A stretch of 64,000 bases of DNA from Patiria miniata (lineage: Eukaryota; Echinodermata; Asteroidea; Valvatida; Asterinidae). Position 1 is the first letter of the stretch. Every line of letters starts with the position of its first letter. The notes under the pieces were generated by a model. The model made no database searches, was not told the DNA's origin, and saw nothing but the letters and a program-made list of their open reading frames with translations. Positions 27,101 to 39,100 of the stretch are shown piece by piece. Location of the stretch: NCBI RefSeq assembly GCF_015706575.1, contig NW_024037055.1:9648262-9712261 (forward strand), written 5' to 3'. The position numbers were made by a program, and so were the translations under genes.

Positions 27101-30100
27101 ATAAATATACAAATCGTTTATTTTTTTTTTTTTATTTGAAAACATTACTTGCAAGGTATACCATTGCAGGATATGTTTGAAAGACGAACCACTTTACGCA
27201 TCACAATTTAAACATACAGGGTATCCCCCACCCCCCAAAAAAATGTCCCTCTGGAAAGTGTACAGAATTCTCGAAATTTATGGGGACAAAAATTCAATTT
27301 CAATTATAGAATTGATGAGCCCAAACATTTTTCTTTCTTGTGTGAAGTTTTTGTTAGATTCGGTTCAGTGGTTTTAAACAAAGGCCATTAACACCTGTCC
27401 ATTTTGCTCCATTTTATAGACCATAAATTTGGGGATAGAGTAAACCAGAATTGATTGCTTAGGCTTAGGAACAACCAAACAAACCAAACAAGACAACTTC
27501 AGATATATACGGATCAACCCGCACTTACGATCGTCAGGTTGCCTGTATCGCTTGAGTAAGGTCTCTCTGTCTCCTTGTGAGCTTAGACCACGCTGTTGCA
27601 GCTCAATTCGCAACATATCATTGGATAAAGACTCGGGAAGAACGCACGGCTTGTCACCAACAAGTTTCTTCAGTTCAAAAAGACAAGTCAAAATCTAAAT
27701 TTTTTAACTTCTTCGTGCCTTAATAATACAGCGTAATAATTGAATACATGAGTAACAGCTTAAAACCATAACCCTCCCAACTCCATCAAACTCCATCCCA
27801 CCATTTATTTTTTTTTTGGGGGGGGGGGGTGGAGGGAGATTTTATTGGCAAACCATGAGTACCATGTAAATCAAAATCCACCTGTAGCAATGGTGGATTT
27901 GTGGTGGATATCGGCGGATTTGGTCCTATAGCATTATGTGAAGCAGAGTCAGTGGTGGATTTTGGTGGATTTGGTACAGTTCTTTAATAGTCACACTCAG
28001 TAGGAACTTAGGTTAATGTAATTTATTACGTTTATGTTTCTGCAAAAATCTAAACAACTGACTCAACTATATCACTAGATTACAATTCTATTAATGGATT
28101 ACAATTGCAAACATTTTAACGTTAAAAAAAACGACTACAACATAATTGATTTAACTGAAAAGGTGTTTTTTTCTTATTTTGCTCACAAAATACTTCTGTT
28201 AGTCACTGAGTTATCACTTACAACAATCGTCTTGAAAACGGTCAGCAAGTCATCTGCCGTTTTCTCCAGTCCAAGCTTACGGGCAAATGCAAGAATGGAT
28301 CCAATCTTCAAGTTCCTTAGAGTGAAGTTCTTAAACGGAGACTCTATGCCAAGTTTTTGCTCAGGAAAGCCCAGTACTTCCTCGATCTGTTGTCTGTTGC
28401 CTTCAACTAAATGGAAACGATGGGAAATGGCAACCACGGCACAATAGCTTGTTAACAACGTATAAGATAAATTATGAAATTTGACACAGGTATATATTGT
28501 GCATTACGTTACGTTCTCCGCAGAAAAAAAGTTTTTAAAATAATCAAAAAAAAAAACTGCCCAACAGACAAACAAATTATTCCATATACCTGTTTTATCA
28601 AGAGAGGAGGTTCGTACTGGTGGTAGTTTGCTAGGGTCGGGTCTATCGGTAGTGGTGTCAGGGGGAGGACTGCGCTCAGGGCTGGTGTCTATCGTCTCCC
28701 CATCCTTGTTGCGTCCAAGCAAGGAACCTTCCTTCACTACATTTCCCTATACAAATGTTAAGAAAAATCAGTCATGTTGCCGCAACAATTTGTGCCTTGG
28801 AGTCTCGGCAAACTCACCAACATGCCAATAAAGCCCATTACTTGAACGTTGTTGTAATAATAATGATGATAATATAAGGGCGCTTATATAAACTACCGGA
28901 AGAGGCTTGCAGAAATTAGACAAATTACAAAGTTGGCAAACAATAAAAAAAAAAAAATATTATGATGACAACCGTAAGTGAATCACTGTAAGTGACTGTA
29001 AGTGAATAATAGTCTCAAGCATCGTTTAAAGTCATGGCACCTGGGTGTGCTGTCATTTTCAAGAAAAGTGAAACTTTGTTTCCAGCGATAGTCGGCCGAC
29101 CATCGTTGGGACAAAAAAAATTGACTGTTTTCAAAATACTGCCCTCAATTGGCCAAATTTAGTTTAATCAATTGTTTTTGGAATCAGTTACACATCTGTA
29201 ACGGGTACAAGCCAGCTTGTCTGGTTGCCCGACCTGACAAGCTGGTTTGCACCTATTACGGATGTATAAGCGATTGCAAATATATATTTTTTTCTTGGAA
29301 CGAACACAAAACTTTAAACATGTAACAATACCGTGTAACAATATTTGCTATGAAATACTCCCCCTCACATCCATCCGTTGAAAATCATACGTTGTACATT
29401 ATCTGTAATACAGACTTCAGAGATATAGCCTTGAATTTACTTTGGCGTTTTATATGCAAGAGCAGCAATAATTGTGACCTACCAACCACACGAATTTGAA
29501 ATCGTCACAGACTTGTGTCCACTTGGGTGTTTTCAAAGGTCTCCTCCCAAGGTAGTTGCTAGGATTCACGTATCCCTCACTGGCAGCTAGGTCAGCAGCT
29601 GAAACATCGTTATCCAGGGCGCCGTCTAGAAGGGACGCCAGGCGGTTGGGTTTGGATTTCCTCATTGACAAATGAATGTAGTTTGGAGGTCCACATGTTC
29701 CAGAAAAACCGACTGTGCCAATTACAGTGCCAGCTATCACCTTTTTTGATTAATTAGAACCAAATTGCTGATGAAGTGTTGAAAACTTGCATTAATCCGC
29801 ACATTTGAAAATGATACGTTTATCACACACTCATTTTTTTTAGTGTCATGCACCCTGATTACACTGCAAACCTTTAAACGTTCTGTCCTTGAAACTGTCC
29901 TTTAAACTTGTCTGTAGATACCACAAGGACCAAGTGCGTCGAAGTACCGCCGTAGAAGGATTATAACGGTGTAAGGAACATTCATAGGTGTTTTGGGTGA
30001 AATAACATACTGATTGTTCTTTTCATGCCAATAATGTTGATGCAAGGATCAGCACATTAAAATGCTGAACATGAATCGCCCCAAAAGCGAAGGAAAATTG

Positions 30101-33100
30101 AACTATCAAATGTATCGCATGTGCGTTGATGACAAACGAAAATAGTGTTATTGAAATATTATAGTGCCTGCTCAGCATTTAAAAAAAAAGATTTTTCATA
30201 ACTTTCCAATTAAATTGGAGCTTATTTTTTTTTAAAGTGTAACGTCGTAATGAGTGGGGAACAAGTTGAAAGAATTTGAGCACATATGAAAAATATTTAA
30301 CTATAAAATAAAAGAATTGAAAGATGTTGCGTATTTTTACCTCAATTCCCTCTGTTTCGGAGATGGTCCTATTGGGTTCAACGTTGTCAATGATGATCTT
30401 GATATCACGGAAGGCCCCACCACCAGCCAGCAGAGTAACCTGGTTGAGCTTACCAGCACTCTTGAAAAGGACGCCTGAAAATGGTGCCACCAACTTAAAA
30501 AAAAAAAGGAACAAATGATCTGCGGTTTGTCTTTTTCCTTGTCGGTTTGTCTTTTTCCTTGTCGCAGGTAAGTCATGTGTAATCTTAGTACCTGCCAATA
30601 TACTATAAGATGACAATGTGCCTTTTTGCAATTAAAAGCAAACGGGCAGTGAATGAAGTACTTACCACTGCCCCTGCTGATATTTCTAGATCAACACCTT
30701 GATTCTCGTAGTGTCCAGCTGAGTCCGTTGGGTAGAAACCTCCTGATGCGCACGCTCCGGATCCCGGTTCACGGAATTTCCTTGGGAATCTCTCGTGAGC
30801 CTTGGGCCCAAAGAGTTTCATGACAAGTGCTTGAGACTTTTGGTACCTAAAAAAATCAAGGTGGAGAGCAATTCTATGTTAATGTTTGTGTAGGCCTAAT
30901 TGCTTTCATTGGCCAGCATACAACAGCCAATAGACAATCTAACATACACACGTGTGGCGTGCACATTATTTCGAATTAACACGTGCAAAAGCGTAATTTG
31001 TGAAGAGATGCGTAGCCAAAGTTTGGTATTTTACCAAGTTCGATGAAGAGCGCAACGATATAACAATATGAACCAACACCACACACTTACCCTTCCTTCA
31101 GTGTTTGATACGCTTCTTTGACAGCATCAACAGCACTGAAGACGAGGTCATACAGCTCAAAAAATGGGCCTAGGAGATTCTGAAGAGGTTGTATTGGATC
31201 CATCAGATCTTGAAAGACTGACTCAATCTCACCTCGAACTTGTCTCCTTAATGTATACTACATATGGGAAAGAAATACCAATGATAAATTGTAGGAAACA
31301 ATAGAGTCGTATCTAAAAATATAATAGGGAAATCGTATAGAAAATTAACTGAAAGCAACTCCGCAATCGGGAGCAAACATATGTTGCTGATAATTGCTGT
31401 GCGTGATGTTTATTGTTACCCAGGGCAATAACAAATATCTTCCAGATACAAGAATTTTTGATTGGTGATTTGACTGAGCAGTACATTACACTGTCCCATT
31501 CCAGTTTATTGTATAATGCTTCTTTCATGACTACGCAACCACAAAGGGAACATGACTATAAAGCACCTAAATAATTATACTTACTGAGTCAACAACATCC
31601 CCGGTTAGTTTCTTGACGGGATCTGATGAACTGTCAATCTCGTCAACCCAGATGCTAAGATCTCTTCTGATGTTGCGGAGGTGTTCTTGTAACTCGCTTA
31701 GAATGCCATCGATGACCTTGGGTAGATCAAACCAGTAGGGCCTCTGACCTGTGCGGCATGACAGAACTTACTCAAATTCTTCCTGGTAATTCTGTATACC
31801 TCAAACCCAAACCTCAAATATACTGGTCGGGTCAAGTGGTGGAGGAAAAAAAACCAAGCAAACGTCTAGGTGTGCCTTACCTTCCTTGAAGAAGTTGGCT
31901 GCTTCTATCTCCTTCTTCGCATTCAGGATTTCAGTCACGGCAATCTTAATGCTGTTAAACAGAAAACAATTTGTAAACAACATGTGTAATCACTGTATGG
32001 GTACAAGGTGTCAAAATTTGCGCATTACCACACCACAGTAGTAAATAAAGGCAAACTATCAATGTAGTGTGCTTCGAAATCCCACACAATTTCATTTACA
32101 TTACCGCGGCTTGTACTTGACTTACGAACAAGGAAATGACAATATATACACCGCATCTCTCTCCTGGTTATATTGGCCAATACATTGGTAAAACCAAGAA
32201 ATATGCGTAAGGTTTTTGAAGTGGTTATTATTTTCTTAGGAACAGATTTTGTGCAACTTTCTACTCCTCTTAATTGCATAAAAACGATTTGACATCCCTT
32301 AGATTTTGGTTGATTTAATTCAAATTGCACTTTATTTTAAACTTTTAAAGATTTCCATTATTTTCTGGACAACAGAGGGCGCTGTACCTGTAATGTCAGT
32401 ATAGGAAAACACTGTTCAATTCAGCGGCTTTCTTTTAGAATAAACTCCTTTAGACAGCCATCTTCGTAGGGAAATTACTTTTACTATACCTCCCACATAT
32501 TCATGATCGAGAGCCAAAATCTCACTGGTCAATTCACCATCACGATGCCAGATTACCCTAGTCTGGTTCCCATACCCAAACAATCTGAATATTCCTGACG
32601 AATCTGAGGTCAGGCAGCCTCCGGTAATACATTGTATTACAATTTACGTCACGTGACTAAAACGGGAGAAATTCCTCCTTTTTCCGAAAATTTCCAAAGT
32701 TTGCCGAATTCGTTTCGTCGACAATCGGATAGCGCACCGAGTATTTCCGAGTATAATATAGGTTTAATTAACTGCTAATTGCTTATTATGTTTATGAATG
32801 AGTTGATAATTAATATTCATTGCTTTCACTTAGAAAACTTGAAATTCAACGACGATTTTGTGCATCAAATATACTCGGATCGTATGGGCGAACTTTTTGC
32901 TGCGTCATGTACAATTTTGAATTTGACGATCGTTACCGAGATTTTTAATCCAAACTCGATCTTCATCTGGCTCCGCCTGCTAACAGTGCTATTTGGGTAC
33001 CTAATTTTGAAGATTCCAGATCAACATTAGTCAATGTTATCTTACTGAAACATCAAACTGTATTATCCTAACTGTATGATACTACGAAGCAAGTGATAAA

Positions 33101-36100
33101 AAAGGCTAAAAGTGATAAAACGAAATCGGAAACGAAGCCGAGCTTTGAAAAAGGGCCATCAATGTCGTCAAGTATATTTTTATCCACGGAGGCTGCTTGA
33201 CCTACAATTTAGACGTGAGCGTCGGGAAAAATTGTCAGGTCTGGGAACCAGACTAGGGTTACCTGTGCGGCAGTCTACTACGCATGCGCTTTACAAAGCA
33301 ATCGTGGAACTGTCGCACGGATGTCGTACGCACGCGTGAACATCGCCCAAGCGATCTGCACACGAAGAGATGGTTGCATAGTAAGCGTAATTTTCCCAAG
33401 CTCAATGATGCCGAACTGGAAAAAAATTGTTACAGTAAAGATCCCTTCCTGTAAAAAAGAAAGTTGTCCATAAACAACTGTAGTTACTGTATTGCAAACG
33501 AGCTGAAGTTGAGCAAAACTATTCCCTTAGTGAGCTGGACAATTTTCTCCGAAGATTTTTTTTTAAAGCTATAGTCCATCATTTGCTGCCATCCGAAAAG
33601 TAACTGGCGTATTATTGTTGAAAAACAAACTTGGTTGAAAGATAGTAAGTGGACTCAACTCCCTGTGAAATTATTCTTTCTGGCAAGCTGTCATTTTGAA
33701 AAAATCAACGAAAGAAGGCCTTTCCAACGGTGCGTCTTAAGACGCACCGTAGGAAAATTTAAATTAGTAGTTCGTTTTGTAGTTAGTAGTTCGCACAAGC
33801 ATTGGCACGACGCACAGGCGCGCGCGGTTGCTATAATTTGTCGGATCAGTGCGCGACATCGCGTATAGCTGCAATTCAAAACAATTCAAAACATGATTCG
33901 GCAACTTTTGATTTGAAATTGAAATCCTAGAATGCTGTGTTTCTCGGAATAAACAGCTGAATCTGAGCTGAAAGTTCATCAGGTTAGATGTTCAGTATCC
34001 TTCATTAGATTTTGAACCTTTTTGTTGCTTCAAACGAACAAAATGCACAAATTACAAATGATGGACTATATCTTTAATAGGTGCATACTGCAATGAAAAA
34101 ACAATCGGCAACTGAATATGTATGAGGTATAGTAAAACAAATATAACATGGTTTATTTCGGGTGGACTGTCAATATAAGCTGCCCTTGGTATTGGAAGTT
34201 GACAAACTAGTTTGTCAACTTCCAATACCTCGGGGAGCGAATATCAACTGTCCACCCTCAAAACATGTAACTTAACTGCGTCTTCAACGCCATCAGGTAC
34301 GTGCAGTGGCGTAGCCACCGGGGGCGTGGGGGGAGACCGCCCCCCCCCCCATGAAACCTTGTCGCCTCCCCAGTCGCCCCCCACTGAGATTTTGAGTTTC
34401 TAAAGAAAATATCATTGATCTAAATCTAAATAGTCGCGAATGATCCACATGATGACCACTGAGAAACGACCCTTCAACCGGCGACCGCGGACCAGTAAGC
34501 TGACAACCGGCGTGACAAAGCGCATAATGATAATCTCAAATGCGTACTAACACCCACTGCACTGCTCGCTCGCACCACAGAACACGTATTATAGACAGGT
34601 GGTCCGTGGGTCACACAGTTTCAGTCAGCGATATCACGCGAATCGGCCACGCACAAACTTTTGCCTCCATTCATATATAAGCTAAATAATAATAATAGAC
34701 CAATTAAAATTCCTTGAAATCAGTGGCGTAGCCACGGGGGGCGTGGGGAAGGGGGGGCGACAGCCCCCCCAGTTTGCCCCCCCCTTCCCCACTGAGAGTT
34801 TGGGTTTCTAAAAAATTATCATTGATCTACATGACGCCATGGGCGTCAATCCTGGGGGGACAGGGGGACTGGTCCCTCCCCCCCCCCCCCCCCCCCCACT
34901 TTTTGAAGGGTGGGGGACACAATATCAAATGTCCCCCCCCCCCCCAGATTTTTGTACTACAATGTATCTTTTTCCAAGAAAATATTGGTTAAAGTGGTCA
35001 GAAATTGCCTCAGATAGCACCACAGAGCATTTAGAATCCAACATTTTTCGGGGCCCTTAAGCGGGCCCCGAACCCCACGCCTATAGCTCAGAATTCTGGT
35101 AGCTCGGATTCAATGACTCCAACCTCGAAAACAATGTTCAAAAAAATTTCTTATGCCTTTAGCTGAGAAAACCTCGAAAATTATGTTACAATTATTATCC
35201 TTTGTGCAAAGATAATTATTGGTTAAAGTGGTAAGAAATTGCCTCAGATCACACCACAGAGCATCGAGAATCCAATTTTTTCGGGGCCCTTAAGCGGGCC
35301 CCGAACCCCACGCCTATAGCTCAGAATACCGATAGCTGATTCAATGACTCCAACCTCGAAAACGATGTTCAAATAATTATCTTTTGCTAAGAAAATATTA
35401 GTTAAAGCATGGAGGAAAGTGGTAAGAAATTGCTTCAGATCACACCACAGAACATCTAGAATCCAATTTGTTCGGGGCCCTTAAGCGGGCCCCGAACCCC
35501 CACGCCGTAAGGGCTTCGCGCTCGCATCAGTTCTGATCAAGGTATGCCCCCCCCCCCCCCCACTTTTGAGAAGTAATTGACGCCCCTACATGACGCCCCC
35601 CATAAAATGTTCCAGCCCCCCCCCCCCCCCCCCCAGCTACGCCACTGGGTACGTGCACGCAGTGTGCAAATGTTCTAAAAAACGCGCGCATGTTGCGCGA
35701 AATTTCTTCAAAATACGGCGCAGTCGGTGAAAATTTGACGCCCAAAATGTTGATGCACGTGACAATCTGTAGCAAGTGACGTCATTTTAGAGAGGCATAT
35801 GGTGAAACCCAAAAGATGATCATTGAAAACAGTTAAGAGAAACGTTTGATCATTGGTTTGTTGCTGACACAACAACGAATCACCAAAGAAAAGAAAAATG
35901 ATGACAGCAAAATATCCACAATTCTGGAAACTTTAGGTGCTGAATTAAATACCTTTAACACTGAGGTTTCTGCCATGAAGATGGCAAAAAGAAAAACATT
36001 GAAAATAAAGTTAAGCAGGACACAAAAGAGCATTTTCAAGGATTCCAGTAAAAAAAATACATTGCAAGGGCACTTCAAGTATGTCGAGAATTTAGTTATT

Positions 36101-39100
36101 TGGAATGAAAAAGTGTATTATGTCTGATTTCAGAGGCTGGAGCCAGTAACATTATTTCTATCGCTTATTTATAATCTGTATATACGTCAGGATATGCCTG
36201 ACGCTCTAAACCTACTTGAGGACTCCTTTAAAGATGGCTCCAATAGCATTCAGCGGTGACTTTAGTAGGTCTTGAATGGATTCCCCAACAAAAACGATAG
36301 ACTTCCAGATCTGTTCTGCTGCCCACGGCAAGGTGACAGTGATTGCATCGCTGACGGCCTACAAAAAAATGAAACAAATCAAGGTTCATCAGAACTACTG
36401 CAAAAGACAGTATCATTATCTGGCCATTTAACAATAGAGCAAATGACAGTGTACATGTAACTTTTCTTCCCTGTATGCAGCTCCATGGATCTGATATGTG
36501 GTATTTATTTCATGGATAAGGAGGTGTGGATAAGAAAGACAAAGTCACAGGGGCCAACAAGTTGAATTGCATAACTAGGATGCAAATATATCAAGCAGCC
36601 TACCCGGAGCACACTTCTTCCGTAATCAAACCATACAATTGAATCCTTTTGTTCTTTGTTGGTAATCTATACTTCCCCACATAATTGTCTAACATCATTC
36701 ACTACACTTGACTGCAAACGGAAAATTCTGCCACCTGGTAAAACTCCATGACATCTGTTTTGATATCGCTGAAGAGCTGAGTAGCCTTGTTGACGACACT
36801 GATCACACCTCTGAAGGAAGCTGGCATCTGATCTGGGTCAATCTGAGACAATCTGGACATCACCTTGTTGGCCACCGATCTCAGATTCTATATTTGGCAC
36901 ATACGCAATCAGAAAGTAACGAAATAATCCTCGTAATACCATAAAGAGCAGCTGCTATAGGTGACGTTACACTAGGTCATTAGTTCAAATCAACTTAATA
37001 AATGAAATATACCTGTATATGCCGAGAGAGAGACAGAGAGAGAGAGGCAACACAGTGTCAAGGTCAAGATATACGTACTGTTATCGTAGCGGGGATATTC
37101 TCTAGTGAATGAACAAAGTCGTCAAATAGCTGAACAATGCTGATCTCGCTGTTGAAGAGTTTAACAACAACGTCCACTGCCCTCCTGATGTTCCCAACTA
37201 CTCGCCCGATGATGAGATCATACAGTTTTACCAAGTCACTAATGCAATCCACACCGAATTCCTGATTGTGAGCAAACATAATCGCAATTTCGATCAGGAC
37301 TTTTACCATTACATTGATCACAATCACGTATCTAGCTTCATTAGTAATTTCATCGCGGACTGCCAACATACATTAATGAAGAAAGAAGGTAAGCACACAA
37401 GGAAGAACCAAACTTCACCTGTAGTATGTTGAGGTTATAATCAACGTAACCGTTGAAGCAGAAACGAGCCCGGACGATATCCATTGAAAAACCCACAAGT
37501 CCAACGAATACTTTTGCATAAGCCTCGTCCAAAGCATCTACACCCAGATGACCACTCAGGGGAGCTGTGAGAAATTTTGTTTGATGAAACGAATAGGTCT
37601 TAATTCATTTGATTTGTACCGAAACGTATCTGTTATGTAAGATTTTGGAAAGAATGTTGCACCCCGACGCCACTGTTGTTGTCATATGTTATCTCAATGA
37701 AGGTCAGTCATTGCAGAAATATTGGAAAGACATCAATCTGGGAATGAGAAACACTTCAAAATTTGTAAATAGTGCACCCGATTTTCCCAATACTTTGAAC
37801 ACAACCAAAGAAGTGGCGTCTGTTAAAGTCATTCTTTACAAGATATGTTCTCAATTTACTGCCAGTGTAGTTCTGCTAAGTGCACGATGATTGGCAAATC
37901 TTATATCGAACACAGTAAGTGATGAGAGGTCACGCAAACAATTTCTCGCACCAATTATGCCCATCCAATTTATATTATAGCGGACTTAAAAAGAAGTCAG
38001 GCACATGGAATGCATTCTCAAAAACATACCAATTTCCACTTTGAGTTCATTCTTGATTGTCAAACCAAACTCTGCTCCGATCTCTGGGATGCCAATGGGC
38101 TGCTTCCAGTAAATGGACGGACTGGGCAACGTAAAAGAGAATCCTTCCCAGAATCCCCGTCTCAAGCGACGCCTGGAGGGCACGCTTATTGTGGTGGAAG
38201 CTACATCTTGGGAGGAATTGGCTGCAAAATATCTGGTACAGAAATATTATGGGTAATCATGTGAACTTTTAGAAATAAAACGAGTCAATTAGAAGATATC
38301 GTTATACTACAGTAAAGTAGTCATAAAGTTTTGGGGAATTGTAAGGGAGGAAGAGAATGTGTCCTTTCCTCAAGGTCATGTCTGCGATCATATATGCGCT
38401 CCCACTGCGTCCTTGAAAAATGGCTGGGGCGCAACAACAACTATTTCATCGCAGCAAAAACTACATAGGTCGCCTGATGGGCGCCGGAGGGTCTTTATGG
38501 TCCCCAATGGGCGCCAAAGTTTTTGTACATGCTCAAACCAATAGCAACACCTCTGCGCTCTGGCCGGGGCACAGCAATTGCGCAACTCGGGCGCTGCGCG
38601 AGCGTGAATCGTGCGACATTGAAGTAGCATTGAGGCAGCCTAGGCGCAAGGCAGTCGATGTAGTCTCCATGAGAAAGTAACTCGACTGCGATGAAGTTGT
38701 CGAATAAATTTGAAACTTGACTGCGGATTGACCGTTTTGTCGTGGTATTTATACAGCGCAAGTGACAAGCTACTAGGACGTATCAACAGCGAGCAGAGCG
38801 TAGTGTGAGCGCAGTGACAGCGCAGCGGCAGCGATTAGATCGAGTAATTGGGTTTGACAGGGCGGCACATAGAGAGCGAGTTGAGCGCATCGACGTAAGC
38901 GCGGGATGAGCGCAGTATGAGCGTAGCCTGAGCTATTTTCTGGCCATTTGAGACAGAAAATTGTCATTTTATTGCGTCCTTGCTGTGATTGTTAAATTTA
39001 TTAATTATTTTTTGGTCGCCGTATGGTCTAGTCTCCTTTGAGAGCGCATATGTGATAGGCCCTTTAGGTTCGTATTACCGGGATGCTTTGGAAATTTATA

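Noticed and set aside
37024..37047. GAGAGA run as a possible GAGA-factor site
   Set aside because: Short microsatellite inside an intron, no other promoter evidence.
38388..38761. Three overlapping frames in a G/C-rich stretch
   Set aside because: Composition-driven; the stretch looks like a foldback repeat between LLTP exons.
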